DNA of 64,000 nucleotides from Balamuthia mandrillaris (GCA_031835245.1 JAVKOQ010000087.1:123840-187839); one strand, 5' to 3'. Shown: positions 45,695 through 57,852, numbered from the stretch's first letter. A program made the numbers and translations. The notes: generated by a model from the sequence alone, not told the origin.

Positions 45695-45706
45695 GTCGTC
45701 ATGGTA
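45695..45706 (+). promoter_or_regulatory. CATGTCGTCATG motif
   Basis: An exact copy of the left arm of the 19.5 kb inverted repeat, right after the F-box stop and 220 nt before the next start codon. Confidence 0.35.
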
Positions 45707-45914
45707 TTTATCGTCGACATAATAACTGACAGGGCGACAGGAGGAAGAGTCAAAAGCGTCCATAATCTCCAAGAGAAAACGTGTAAAAATCAAAGAAAAC
45801 ACCGGTTCCGTTGCGCCGTTTCTGCCCGATTCGTTAAACCCGAAGCTGATTGTGTCTGGCACACCCAACAGTAAGAAGAGCGAGCGTACGACCACACGCA
45901 CACAGTCCACAAGC

Positions 45915-46523
45915 ATGGCGGCCAGCGCAGAAGAAGCAAGGTTAACTCGTTTGTTGGGCGAGCTGCACACGCCAGAGATGCAACGAAGGCAGGGAAACGG
46001 CTCCGACCACTCCGAAACATTTTCCCCAGAAGCAGAGGACAAGGAGAGAGAGAGGCTAAACAAGCATTGGCTCGGAGAAGCTCCCCCAACGGCCTCCCCG
46101 ACCAAAGCCTGCGAGAGCCAGCAACCTTCGCCTAAAGCGGCAGCGCCTGTCGTCGTCAAGAGGGAAGTTGCGGTGCGCCCAAAGATGAAACTCGGGAGCG
46201 CGGAACAGGCTCTGCGCAACGGAGAGACGGAGGAGCAGATGCTGAAGAGAAAAATGGAAGAAATGAAGAGGAACATGCAGCTGAAGCAACAACAGCAACA
46301 GCACCAACAGAAGAGCCCGAGAAGAGTAGCGGCGGAGCCTCCAACGACAGCGACTACGACGCCAACTAAGGCCCCACCAGCTTCAGCTGCCGTTCAGCAC
46401 CCACAAATGAAGGAGGACGTCCAACCCAGCAGCAGCAATGGAATAGAAATAGCGGTTCCAGAGGAGAAAGCCGAAGAGATGGCCAGAAAGGAAGAAGAGC
46501 GCCTTCGTCACCGATGGCTTTGA
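45915..46523 (+). CDS. Unrecognised Lys/Glu/Gln-rich protein
   Basis: Intronless, 202 residues. I do not recognise it. LTRLLGELHTPEMQRR and AEQALRNGETEEQMLKRKMEEMKR suggest short helices; a Gln run and a Pro/Thr-rich stretch follow, and it ends EERLRHRWL. The in-frame region upstream to 45852 is open (GTG but no ATG); the ATG at 45915 is preferred for its position. Predicted to be largely disordered; a regulatory or scaffold role cannot be stated. Confidence 0.5.
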   Translation: MAASAEEARLTRLLGELHTPEMQRRQGNGSDHSETFSPEAEDKERERLNKHWLGEAPPTASPTKACESQQPSPKAAAPVVVKREVAVRPKMKLGSAEQALRNGETEEQMLKRKMEEMKRNMQLKQQQQQHQQKSPRRVAAEPPTTATTTPTKAPPASAAVQHPQMKEDVQPSSSNGIEIAVPEEKAEEMARKEEERLRHRWL

Positions 46524-46574
46524 AAAAAGAAAAAAACAAAACGCCCCACTCGCTCGCTGTACATAATAAATCCA

Positions 46575-46690
46575 AGAAAAAAAAACGTGTGACCCTTTGT
46601 CGATTCGAACCGACGGCCAAAAATATTTGGGCGAAGTTTTAGAGTGACGTGGCTTTGCCATACAAAGAGAGCCACGTATCAGCCCACGTC
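46575..46690 (-). other. tRNA-like sequence with T-run
   Basis: The minus strand reads CCGTCGGTTCGAATCGACAAAGGGTCAC followed by a T-run; GTGGCTC about 70 nt upstream can pair with GGGTCAC as an acceptor stem. The T-arm has one base too many in the loop, and no convincing anticodon arm was found, so it is an imperfect tRNA or a relic. Confidence 0.3.
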
Positions 46691-46821
46691 AGCAACCTCA
46701 TAAAGGAGGGAGTGCCACGTCACGCGACCGCTGCGGCAGCTGTTCAATTTCTTTCTCTTCTGCAATACAAAAAGTTCCACCAACCACACACACACACCAA
46801 GCAATCATACACACGCACGGA

Positions 46822-47855
46822 ATGGCCCTGAGGCAAGACCACGTGGAGGCGGTGGTGGATCCCTTCGCTAGCCCAGAGGAACAGGAACAACAGCGGATGA
46901 GAGCGCAGCGCCTGGCGGAACGCCTCTCCGTCCGTGAAGAGCTTGCCATGCAGCAAAGAGAAAAGCGGCTGAAATGGGGGAGACACCCCTTGTGGATGGC
47001 GTTGAAACGAACAGTTGTCTTTGTGTTCGTGGCCTTTGTGACCTCCACCTTTTGGCAGTTCTTTGCGGAGCGAAGCGGCGTGGAAGAGGTATCACCTGGC
47101 TTTTGGCTTGCCAAGGCTGCACACTTGTCGGAGAGCTTGTTCGATACGCTGGGAAGACTCTACATCAGGCTTGTCGACCTTATCTATCACTTGAAGCACC
47201 TGCGCGACTTTTTGTACCGAGCATGGGACGCTTTCCGAGAGCTGCTGTTGCGACTCATTCCCATAAACGAACTCTGGGCAGCTGCATCTAAGGTTTGTTT
47301 CTTTCTCTCTTTTCTCCCTCTCCATAACTTTTTCCCCTCGCTGTGTCTTTCTGCCTTGTCTCCTTCTCCTCCTCCGTTCCATTTTCATAAACTTCTTGTT
47401 TGCCCGTCTGACCTTGGTCTCCTTTGCAGGTGGTGCTGCCAATTGTAGATATAGTGGTCTCTCCCTTGCATTTCTTTGTGGGGTTCATGCAAGAGGTCCA
47501 GGCCTTGCCCAACCACAGCATCAGCGTCTTCTATACGGCCAGCTTGGTGGTGGGCCTCCTCCTGTGGTGCGCAATGAAAGCCATGCATACCACTCATACA
47601 CTTAGAAAGAGGAGAATACTGAAGAAGCAGAACGGGGAACAGCAGACACAACTTGGACAAGCATCGAAGGAAGAAGCTGAAGAAGCGGAAAGTAGGCCTT
47701 TCATGCAGATGAAGACGTTTGGGAAAACTTGGCTGGAGGAGTGTAAAAAGGCTTGGACTACCAACCCGTTTTTCCAGATCGCCTACATTCTGGCTTTTCA
47801 ACTTTTCTTCATCTTAATAGTGTACAACGCCCCTGGGGTGTTGCAGTTGCTCTAA
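46822..47855 (+). CDS. Unrecognised membrane protein
   Basis: Exons 46822-47292 and 47430-47855 give 298 residues. An N-terminal Gln/Arg/Glu-rich helix is followed by a membrane segment (ALKRTVVFVFVAFVTSTFWQFF), an amphipathic middle (LYIRLVDLIYHLKHLRDFLYRAW), then VVLPIVDIVVSPLHFFVG, TASLVVGLLLWCAM and a last hydrophobic end (IAYILAFQLFFILIVY). About four membrane segments, with a Lys/Gln/Glu coiled coil between the last two. I do not recognise the family. ER or plasma membrane is possible. Confidence 0.65.
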
Positions 47856-48062
47856 CCTTTTGGGCGTGTCGTGTATGCCCCACCAATAATATCTGTAAAA
47901 TACTACGATTATCAGAAATAATTGATGAATATCAATAATTCACGCGCTCTGAAGAAACCTTTGGAATTTATCAATAATGTGGGAAACATACGCGATAATT
48001 AGACCAAATTTTTTCGATTAAAAGTGAAATTAAAAAAAAAAGGCAAAGCAAAAAAGAAGAAA

Positions 48063-50586
48063 ATGGCAGAAGCAGGAGCAGCGGCTCCAAAGGCCGACCT
48101 CGTCATCCTGCACTTCAACGACGTGTACGACGTGGAACCGGCCGCCAAGGAGCCCGTAGGAGGGGCCACTCGCTTCGCCACCGCCTTGAAAACGCTGCGC
48201 CAGGAGGCCTCCTCTCCACCGTTGGTCTTGTTCAGTGGAGACGTCTTCAATCCTTCTCTTCTCTCTGCCATTACCAAAGGAAAAGTAAGTAAGCTCCTTT
48301 TTAAAAAACACAAAAAAAAAACCAACCACTTCTTTCTTTTTTTCCCTTGCTCTCCTGTGTTGGTGTTGTTGAGCGTCTACTCACTTCAAAAAAAAAAACG
48401 CGCATACATACAATAAAGCATATGGTCAATGTGATGAATGAGCTGCACATCCAAGCTTCTGTTTACGGCAATCAGTACTGAAGCTTTCCCTTATTCTTCT
48501 TCTTTTTCTTCTTCGTTCTTCGTTGTTCTTCTTCTTTCATCTTTCATCTTTCTCCTGTCTTCTGTTTTTCTCATCACTCTTTTTTTTTTTCGCATAGCGA
48601 ATTTGACTTTGGAGTGGAACAGCTGAGAAAGAATGTGTCTCAGTGCAACTTCCCATGGCTCATGTCGAACCTGATCGACACAGCCACGGGTCTTCCCTTT
48701 GCCGGCGGTCATAGACACCTTGTGCTTCCTTGGAATGGCTTGAAAGTGGGCCTTATTGGTGTCTTTAACTTTCTTCTCCTTCTGCTTCTTCTTCTTGTTC
48801 TTCTTCTTCTTCTTCTTCTTCTTCTTCTTCTTCTTCTTCTTGCTCTTCTTCTTCTTCTTCTTCTGCTTCTGCTTCTTCCTTCTTTCTCTTGTTCATTCTT
48901 TAACTTGCTTCTACGTTTTAGGTTTGGTGGAACAAGAATGGCTGGTGACTCTTGCCTACCTTCCAGAGTCAGTGGAGTACCGCGATTTCGTGACGGAGGG
49001 TCAAGCCTTGGTTGAAGAGTTGAAGGACAAAGAGGGTTGTGACCTGGTTATAGCCCTGACCCATATGCGGGCTCCGAATGACAATCGCTTGGCTAAAGGC
49101 GTGCCTCGCTTGGATCTCATTCTATCAGGTAGACCTTTCTTCTCCCCTCTCGCCTCCAATAACGTATCTCACAACACAACAACAGGACACGATCACTTTT
49201 ACGAAGTTTGGCAAGAACAAACTCATAATACAACCATCGTTAAGAGTGGAACTGAGTTCCGTTACATCAGCCAAGTTGAACTCTTCCTCGACAGTAACTC
49301 TCCCAACCACAAGCCTAGAGTGATAACCAAAAAGATCGAGGTCACGAAAGAGTTTGAGGAGGATGAGAACATGAAACAAATATTATCCTGCTTCCAAGAG
49401 ATGATGAACACAAAGCTCAACAAAGTGATTGGAAGGACGAGCGTAATGCTGGACGCGAGGAACGCCTTTGTGAGGACCGGAGAGACTAACTTGGGAAGCA
49501 TGATTTGCGATATTATGAGGACCACTATGGGTGCTGATGTTGCGTTGCTGAACAGCGGCACTATTCGATCGGACAGCAGCTATGGGCCAGGTACTTTGCT
49601 ACTTTCGTCTTTCTTCTTTCCCTTTTTCTCGCACCTTTGCTTTCTACCGACAACCGATATGACAAACAGGAGACATAAAGCTAAAGGACTTGATGACCAT
49701 TCTCCCATTCGCCGATACTGTCGTCGTCATTGAGGTAACTGGGCAACAATTGTGGGACGCTTTTGAGAACGGCGTAAGCAAATGGCCTTTGCAAGAAGGT
49801 CGCTTTCCTCAGCTCTCTGGAGCTTCTTTCGTCTTTGATCCGTCGTTGCCACCTGGACGTCGTTTGCTCAAAGCAAACATCGTGGAAGGCGAAGGAGAAG
49901 GCAGAAGCGTTCCTTTGGATAGAGAAAAAAAGTATCTGTTGGCCACGAAGACTTATCTCTCCGATGGTCAAGATGGCTATGATTGCTTGAAGGACAGCAA
50001 GATGGTCATTGACCAGGAAAATGGTCTTTTGCTGCCAGTTATGGTTCGTGTTCATCGTCACCTTCTCGTTCTTGCATCTTTTGCTTCTCCTTCTCCTCCT
50101 TTCTCTTCCTCTTTCTCTCTTCGTTTTTATTCGAAAGAACTAACGAATACTTCCGTTCTTTTCTTTTCTTTTTTTTTTCTTTTTTTTTTTTTTGAAAAGG
50201 TGAGGCACCATTTCATGAAGTTGAAAGTATTATCATCCTTCAAGAGTGTTCGAGTGAATCAACTGGTTCGTCTTGCTTTTCGCAAGAAAGAACAGGTCGA
50301 TTCAGTTATGGCCATAGCTCCAACTTGTTTCGGCCGCATTGTCGCTCTTCAGGGCGAAAACAAAGCGGAAGAAGTAAAAAAGGACAAAGAAAAGGAAGAA
50401 GAAGCCGGAAGAAGGAAGAAGGAAGAAGAGGAGGCGCAACGAAAGAAGCAGGAAGAATCCGAGAGGGCTGTAGCCGCTATGACCAAAGAGCAGCTGCAAC
50501 AACGAGTGTTGCAGCTGGAGAGAGAGAACGAGACGTTGCGTCAACGTTTGTTGCAACAGTCTTCCTCCTCTTCTTCCGCTCAATGA
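48063..50586 (+). CDS. 5'-nucleotidase / UshA-family metallophosphatase
   Basis: Seven exons (48063-48284, 48419-48474, 48598-48758, 48922-49128, 49186-49590, 49670-50043, 50200-50586) give 603 residues. Metal-site motifs are intact: LHFNDVYDVEP, FSGDVFNPS, YGNHEFDFG (split across an intron), LTHMR, and GHDHFYE. The C-terminal nucleotide-binding domain has GETNLGSMICDIMR and LLNSGTIRSD. This is the UshA/CD73 architecture, which hydrolyses nucleoside monophosphates or related substrates. No signal peptide or GPI-type tail is seen, unlike CD73; the C terminus is instead a Lys/Glu-rich coiled coil, so it is probably intracellular. Intron 3 carries a TTC run. Confidence 0.88.
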
Positions 50587-50800
50587 ATGGTCGCTCTTGC
50601 TCATCTCCATTTTTGGCATTCTCTGCATACCTAACATTTTCTTCATATCTTTCATTCTTTGTATGCCTCACATTTTCTTCATATTTTTCATGCATGTCAT
50701 ACTAGACATACTTTGCATTTTCTTAATTTGATTCGTCGAAGGAAAAAGAACCGAGTAGCAAGCAGCAGACGGAAGGAAGGAGGAGAGCATCGCCATCACC

Positions 50801-51959
50801 ATGAGCTTGCGCCCCACGACTCGCTACCAGACGTTGGAGGACGCCTCCTCGGGCTACAGGGAGCAAGACAGGCTGACCCAAGAGCAGCAGCAAGGCTCTC
50901 TGGAATCGGGGCACCTCCAGCACAACGACGACGGGACCGAAATCATTGGCCTCGTCGGAGAGAGGGATGGCTTTTGGCACAGTTTGCCTTGTTGTCCTCA
51001 GGTTCTCTCTCTGCTATCTACTTTTCTTCCATGCCTTTTATTTTTTTCTTTTGTTTAACTCAAACAAAAAAAAAACAGAAACGACCCAGCAAAAGGGCAA
51101 CCGTGGCAGTGCTTGGCTTCATTGCGCTGGTCTTGATCGTGGCTGGCATTGCCATTAGCGGTACGTTGTGTTTTTTTCTTGTTCTATTCTTCTCAGTACA
51201 TTTTTTTGCTGCCTATCCTGTTGCGTTATTTAACTGTATTCTGCCTTCTTTCTTCCTTCTGTCTCCCTTCTTCCTTCTTCCTCCATTTCTTTTCTTCTTT
51301 GCTGCCTGCTTTTGCTGCTTTCTTCCTTTTAAAACAGTGTCGTTGTCGGTGAAAGACGATACGGATTCCTCCAATAACAAACCAACTTACTCCTTTGACG
51401 ACATTTTCTCTCTCAACCCAAAGTCCTTCACGTTTCAATGGTTCTCCATCAACTCCACCACAGCTGGGCTCATCTACTCGGACAAAGAGCGCAACATCTT
51501 TTTGCAAAAGGTGTATGTAGACAGCAACGAAAACCAAAACAATAGCCATACGGCTGTTTTTCCTGATGTCAACGAAAGAGTGACCCTGTTCAACGTTAGT
51601 CTCAACAATAACTCCTTGTTGGTGCCTTCGCTGGGCAGTCAGTACTCCCTGTCTTATGATGCCTCCTATCTTTTGCTTCCTGTGCACCAAAGCAAGGTTC
51701 TTTTTTTTCAATCGTATCGATATATTGCTTCTCTTCTTTCTGACCTCTTCCGTTGCTTTCTTTTTTATTCTCCATTTCTCCTTTTGTTCTTTGTTCATGT
51801 TTGTTTTTCTTTATTTGGATTGCAGATATGGCGGCATTCTTTTGAAGCCAAGTTTGTTCTATTTTCTGTGGCAAATCAAGATGTGCATGACAACTTGAAT
51901 GAAGATGCCAAGCAAACAAACGCCATTTGGTCTCCTACCAGCCTTTCTGTGGTAAGCCT

Positions 51960-52001
<42 letters not shown>

Positions 52002-54977
52002 GCATACTAAAAGCAACAAATGTAAAGGCATTCGTTCAAGATGATGATATTTATTTGAGAAAGGATGTGTCCAGCACCGAACAGTCTCCCATCAGGATAA
52101 CTACTGATGGTTCCCTGCCTGGTTTGTTTTTCTTAGTCTTCCTCCTTTCTTTACGTTAACTCACTCTTTGTTTTCACCCAAGGAATCACAAACGGCGTGC
52201 AAGTGTGGGTCTACGAAGAAGAAATCTTTGCCGACTATTCAGCCATGTGGTGGGCGCCTGATGGCTCTCAGCTGGCCTTTCTTCGATTCAACCAGAGTGC
52301 AGTGCCACAGGTTACCATGCCCATGTATGAAGGCAACCCTTATCCTACGCTAAAAACCTTCCACTATCCAAAGGTACTTTACAACACCCCTTTTTTTTTT
52401 CTCTTGTTCTTCTTTCTCTGTGTATTGTTCTTCTTGTTCCTGCTCTTCTTCTTCTTCTTTAACACACTTTGCTTCCATTTATGACAATAGCCTGGTTATC
52501 CCAATCCTGATGTGAGTGTGGGTGTCTTCAACGTAACCGCGGGCTCAACAGTTTTCTTGGTTGTTTTTCAATATCGCCATTAATTTTGCCTATCCTTCTT
52601 TTGACTGATTATCTTTAAATTTAAAAAGAACATTGGAAATAGCACTGATATGTACGTGACTGCTGTTGAATGGGTGGATAGTATCACAATATCGGTCACC
52701 ACTTCCAATCGCTTACAAAACGTTCGTTTATCATTTCTTTATTGTAACAAATTGAAAGATACGTATTCTTTTAATGCTAAACAAACACCATAAACAGAAA
52801 CAAACTGTGCTCTTGGTTAACACGCTCACCAATGCCTCTCGTATCCTTGAAGTAACTGTATCCAAGAATGGCTGGTTGGAGCCTGTACGTTAAACTCTTC
52901 TTCCTTTCTTTTTCTTCGTTGCCTCTTTTTCTCCTTTCTTATTGCTGTTCAAACATACTGCCAACAAAAGGACTCCAACCTCAAATTCATTTCCATCAAC
53001 AATACCGTGCAATACTTTGTCGACACTGTTCCCGACGATAATGGCTTTATGCAAATCGCTCTTTATAACTACTCCTCGGCTGAGCTCATTCAAACCTTTT
53101 CTGCTGGCAAGAAACGAGACGTGACCCAAATTCTCGGGTGGTACTCTCCAACTGATTCTTTGCTCTTTGTTAGCACTGCTTCAGCCTCTTCGGCAAAGCA
53201 AGACGAAGAATCGTTCACTTCTCTTGAAGAAAGAGCTATTTTCAGCATTGACGACTTTACAAAGCAAACCGAAGGAGGAAAGAAGAAGCGAGAAATACAA
53301 GACGAGAACAACTGGAGATTGTTGTCAAAGGTTAATGCTTCCTCGGATCACCCGGCGGAGACGGAAGGTTGGTGGGGCTGTTCATTCCATGAAAAGAGCG
53401 GCTTTTACGTGCTTACTTTTGGAGGCAATGGGGACGTTCGCCATGTTCCATTCACTACTCTTCATCACTTGCATGTTCAAGGTTTGTTTGTTATTCTTTT
53501 GTTTTTTGACCCTCGTATTTTGCTTGTTGCTGTTCTCTGCTTTGTTTGACTAACCACTGCCTTTTTTGTGGTTTGTTCCTTCATTAGATATGATGGTAAC
53601 TTTAGAAAGCAACAACGATTTTAAGGCAAACATCAGCAAGTTGGCCTTACCCACATACAAATTCTTGTCTATCCCTCTCCAGCTTGGCGAAAACAAAACA
53701 TGTACTTTCCTTCCTGATTTATTTCTTGTGATTTCTTCTTGTTCTTCTTCTTTTAGGTTCTTATTCTAACTTTTGTTCTATTATCAGCAATGAACGCTTG
53801 GCAATTGCTCCCTCCTAATTTCCAGTCGGACAAGGCGTACCCTATGTTGCTCAAGGTATATGGTGGACCTGGCAGCCAAGGCGTCACCAAGCAATACGCT
53901 CTTGGTTTTGATGCCTATCTTGCCTCCCAGGGCTACGTCATTGCTGCTGTAGATGGAAGAGGAACTGCTTTTAGGGGTAATGATTGGAAATTCAGTGTTT
54001 ACGGTATGTTTTTTTCCTTTGGTCTGGTTTACTGTTCTTTGTATCCCATTTTATTTATATTCTTAACTTATGTCCTCTCAACAATATAGAAAATTTGGGT
54101 CAAGTGGAATCCGAAGATCAAATCGCTGCTGTAAAGTTTATGAGCAAGTCCCGCTACATTGACAGCAGCAGGCTTGGCGTTTGGGGATGGGTTTGTTTGT
54201 TTATTTTTATTGTTTACTCAACTTATTCTCCTTACTTCTTTGCATGACCGTGTTGTTTGCCTTTCTTTCTTTTTGAATTTGTTGCTGTTCTTTATTTTTT
54301 TTCGTTTCTTCAATGCTAAACCAAACTGTTCCATTGTTGCACAGTCTTACGGCGGATATATGACCAGTAAAATCCTTCAATCAAGTACGTTATCATATTG
54401 TTTTGTACTTTATTATTATTATTGTCTTTGTTTCTGAAGTATCTCTGTTCTCTCTTTCTCGTTCTCTGTAAAGATGAATCGCGAGATCTGTTCACAACAG
54501 GCATTGCTGTTGCTCCTGTCACCGACTGGAGCTTTTATGGTTTGTCTCTTGTTCTGTCTTATCCTCTTTTTTCAAAAAAAAAAATGCAGTTCCTCGTTTA
54601 ACATTGCTGAATGGTAAACAGACAGCGTGTATACAGAGAGGTACATGCAGACACCATCACTAAATCCGTCGGGCTATCAGAATAGCAGCATACTCGCCAA
54701 TCCTTTGGCTAACTTTGCCAACATTTCTTTCTTGCTCGTTCATGGCACTGGTACTTCGCTCTCTCTGCCTCTCTCTCTCTCTCTGCCTCTCTCTCTCTCC
54801 CTTTTTTAAGTTTTTTTTGATCGTTCATTTCTTTGCTTTTTTAACTCAACGCCTCAACAGCGGATGATAACGTGCACCTGCAGAACTCGGCAGAGCTAAG
54901 CAAGTTGTTGGTGAATAAAGGCATTGCTTTCCAGCAGATGTATTACACCAACAGTTCGTATTTTCCTTCCTTGTTCC

Positions 54978-55043
<66 letters not shown>

Positions 55044-55220
55044 TCTTCTTCTCTCTCTCTCTCTCTCTCTTGGTGTTCTCATCTTTCTTTGTATTAACAC
55101 TTTCTCTGCCGCTCAAAAGATGATCATAGCATCAACAAAGATAATGCAAGAAGACATCTTTACAACAAACTGAGCAACTTTTTGGACATTCATCTTCGGA
55201 AGAAGGAGAAAGATCAATAA
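50801..55220 (+). CDS. Dipeptidyl peptidase IV-like serine protease (S9B)
   Basis: Eighteen exons (50801-51001, 51079-51160, 51338-51696, 51826-51951, 52028-52121, 52183-52373, 52491-52532, 52629-52721, 52798-52884, 52971-53481, 53588-53701, 53788-54003, 54090-54190, 54345-54384, 54474-54539, 54622-54750, 54861-54953, 55120-55220) give 881 residues. One membrane helix near residue 80 (ATVAVLGFIALVLIVAGIAI) makes it a type II protein. A beta-propeller follows, then an alpha/beta-hydrolase domain with GWSYGGYM (nucleophile Ser at the 13/14 junction), ADDNVH (catalytic Asp) and DDHSI (catalytic His). All three are present. VDGRGTAFRG is typical. Many N-glycosylation sites. DPP IV-type enzymes remove X-Pro or X-Ala dipeptides from peptides, at the cell surface or in vacuoles. 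Confidence 0.9.
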
Positions 55221-55651
55221 CCGCCCCTTGGAAGAAAAAAAAGAGAGCAGAGGATTATCTTTTTTGGAAGTGGGCGAGTTATTGTAACTTGTGCTTCTCT
55301 CACAATAAAAACCAAGGGATGGAAGGTCAACAGACAGATGCCTCACTCCAATCGTTCTGCCTTGCTTCCCTCTTCTTTTGCTTCTGGGCTTTGGTTTGAT
55401 GGCTCCCAAACTGAGCAGTTCGAGCCTTGCTTTACTGAATTGGGAGCTTTCTCCTATAATTGCCAAGATGCACGCCGGAGCCCTCTCCTCAAAAGCATGG
55501 CGAGCGGTACACTGTTCTGCCTGGCGCGGCAAACATTAGCCAACCCGCCTTTTTTTTCCTTGGCATGGACAACAACTAAACAGGGTTTGATGGTAGTGAA
55601 AACTCCACCCCAGGCTTTGTTGCCTTTGTCGCCTAATTTTTGTTTCCGACC

Positions 55652-55691
<40 letters not shown>

Positions 55692-55763
55692 AAGAAGGAG
55701 AGAGTGTGGATGTTTTTGTAAACGGCCGTGTCCGGCTAGCAGAGGAGAGAGAGAAAGTGCAAG

Positions 55764-55804
<41 letters not shown>

Positions 55805-55935
55805 GAGAGAGTGCGAGCAAGAGAGGAAAGGGAGTAAAAAAGGGACAATAGGAACGTGTTATCCTTTGGAAAGGAATGATCACACAAAAGAAACAAGTGT
55901 TAGAGAGAGACTATTTTGTTTTCTTGGGCTAATGC
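55221..55935. other. Intergenic region, DPP gene / ribosomal P1 gene
   Basis: About 700 bp. An open frame of 127 codons at 55338-55721 (plus) has no recognisable domain and runs into a GA microsatellite; I do not call it a gene. GA tracts lie at 55660-55690 and 55765-55812. Confidence 0.35.
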
Positions 55936-56500
55936 TTAATAGTCGTCGTCATCACCGAACAAACCACCAGCAGCCAAGTCCTCCTCAGCCTCCTCCTCCT
56001 TCTCAGCGGGCTTCTCCTCGGCCTTGGGGGCAGGAGCGCCAGAGCTACCACCAGCAGCGGCGGGGGCACCACCACCGACGGCCACGTTGGAGCAGGCGTC
56101 AAGGAGGGCGTCGAGGCCCTTCTCGCCAAAGGCACGCTCGTAGAGAGCGGTCACAAAGGCGGGCACGGCAAAGCCAGCAGCGGTCAGGACAGCGTTGAGC
56201 TTGTCAGCCTGGTTTTTTTTTTTAAGAAAGAGAAAGCGGAGAAAGGAGAGAAAAGGGATAGAGAGATGAAGCCAAGGGAGAAAAAGATTATAGAAACGGA
56301 ACAAAACAGAAACAAATTAGCGGAAGAAAAAGAAAGAGTAACGTAACACAAAAATAAGGGGGGGGAGGGGGACAAAAGAGATGTTGATTTTTTTAGAAGA
56401 AGGAATTGCTTACGGTGATGGCGACGCTGGAGTCCTGGAGGATGAGGGCAGCATAGGCTGCGGCATAGTCGTTCTTTTGGCTGGCGGTGAGGCTGTCCAT
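55936..56500 (-). CDS. RPLP1: 60S acidic ribosomal stalk protein P1
   Basis: Exons 56500-56414 and 56208-55936 give 119 residues. The N-terminal helical domain (YAALILQDSSVAIT, then ADKLNAVLTAAGFAVPAF) is the P1 dimerisation domain. An Ala/Gly/Pro hinge and an acidic tail follow. The tail ends GLFGDDDDY; family tails mostly end in DDDMGFGLFD, so the Asp run here comes after GLF rather than before it. It should bind P0 with P2 on the ribosomal stalk to recruit elongation factors. P1 is chosen over P2 because of YAALILQD and LTAAG. An upstream 5' UTR intron is possible, since TTAG lies just before the start. Confidence 0.88.
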
Positions 56501-56609
56501 TTGCTAATTACGCACAAAAAAATAAATAAATAAATACATCAACAATCGTTCCACCAGATGAAAAAAAAAAAACAAAACCAAGTCCAATTCAATTCAATTC
56601 ACCAAACGA

Positions 56610-56611
<2 letters not shown>

Positions 56612-56644
<33 letters not shown>
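56612..56644 (+). repeat. (CA)n microsatellite
   Basis: About 16 CA units in the upstream region of the P1 gene. Confidence 0.8.
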
Positions 56645-56646
<2 letters not shown>

Positions 56647-56901
56647 ACATCTCAACGAAATCAATCACGTTTAACAAACACTTTGCGGCGGAGCAGAAAG
56701 ATAGAGAGAGAAAGAGAGGAGGGGAAAGTACGTTTTTTTTTTTTTTTCGCTGGTGGAGAAGAATAACACGGTTTGTGTGGCGCTACTCGCTTTGCGTTTG
56801 TCCTTTTTGCTCTCTGCTGGCGAAGAATGACTTTTTTTTTTTTGCTGGTGAACCCCCAAATTTTTCTCAAGAAGAAAACAAGAACAAAAAAATAGCATAT
56901 T

Positions 56902-56956
56902 CTGTCGACAATTAGATTTGTGCGGACATTGACTTTATGCGGACATTTGTCGACAG
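56902..56956. promoter_or_regulatory. 10-bp inverted repeat CTGTCGACAA / TTGTCGACAG
   Basis: CTGTCGACAA at 56902-56911 and its reverse complement at 56947-56956 flank two copies of GCGGACATT. The site lies between the P1 gene (minus) and the CBS gene (plus). TGTCGACA also lies upstream of the SelS gene at 3952. Confidence 0.45.
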
Positions 56957-57231
56957 TGGAGGAAATTTGGTTCGCTTCTCCGCCGTTTTTCCATCAACTT
57001 TCTGCCGCTTCCCCGTTTAAAATATTCAAAAAGAGAGAAAAAAAAAAGGTGTTTTGTTCTTCATATCACACAAGAACGAACAAACGACACTGAAGAGAGG
57101 ACTCTGTGCCAACCTCGAGGTGGGTGTGTGTGTGTGGTGTGTGGACCGTTTCATCCTTTTCAGTTTTTTTTTTTTCCTTCCCTTCCCCTCATCTGAAGGA
57201 AAAACAAAAAAAAACACAAGGAAGGCATACC

Positions 57232-57852
57232 ATGAGTCAGGTGAGAGGAAAAGCGCAGCTGATAGCCCCAACGGTGGCTTCCATTATGGCGAGGGACGTC
57301 ATTTCCGTGACCCCCAAAGACACCCTTCGCCACGCCCTTGGCCTCATGCGAACAAATACCATCAACAGGCTGCCTGTTGTAAAAGACCATTTGCGTAAGA
57401 CGCTCCTTTCCTCTCTCAGCCTCTACACTACTGATGATCACCAACAAACACCACTAAAAACTTACCTCTTCTCTCTCTCTCTCTCCCTCTCTCAAGAGAA
57501 TCGCCAAAAGCTGGTGGGCATCGTGAGCGAGCGTGACGTGCGCCTGGCCGCTCGCTCCCCCGTTCTCGCCGAGACCAAGCGGGAGGTGCTGGAGAGCCTG
57601 GAAAAGGTGCACGTCGGGGACGTCATGAAGACGGGCGTGGTCACGGTGGAGGACACGGCCAGCATCGTCGACGCCACCAAGCTCATGAGGGTCAGCCACG
57701 TGGGCGGGCTGCCGGTGACCGATGCGGCGGGCAACCTGGTGGGCATGTGCACCCGCACGGACCTGCTGGATCAGCTCATCCGGGTCTATGAGCCGCTGGA
57801 CAGCGGTCCCTCCTCCTCTTCGGACCAAAAGGAAGTGGCTGCTTCCAAGTAG
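57232..57852 (+). CDS. CBS-domain pair protein
   Basis: Exons 57232-57394 and 57497-57852 give 172 residues, almost wholly a Bateman module. CBS1: VASIMARDVISVTPKDTLRHALGLM, then INRLPVV and KLVGIVSERD. CBS2: VGDVMKTGVVTVEDTASIVDATKLM, then VGGLPVTD and LVGMCTRTDLL. Pairs like this bind adenosine nucleotides (AMP, ATP, SAM) and sense energy state; here there is no fused enzyme, so it may act as a subunit or standalone sensor. The tail is Ser-rich. A short intron with CT repeats splits the first CBS before its last strand. Confidence 0.88.
   Translation: MSQVRGKAQLIAPTVASIMARDVISVTPKDTLRHALGLMRTNTINRLPVVKDHLRKTLLSSLSLYTTDDHQQTPLKTYLFSLSLSLSQENRQKLVGIVSERDVRLAARSPVLAETKREVLESLEKVHVGDVMKTGVVTVEDTASIVDATKLMRVSHVGGLPVTDAAGNLVGMCTRTDLLDQLIRVYEPLDSGPSSSSDQKEVAASK

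Noticed and set aside
55338-55721. 127-codon plus-strand ORF after the DPP gene
   Set aside because: No recognisable domain; half of the C-terminal part is GA microsatellite.
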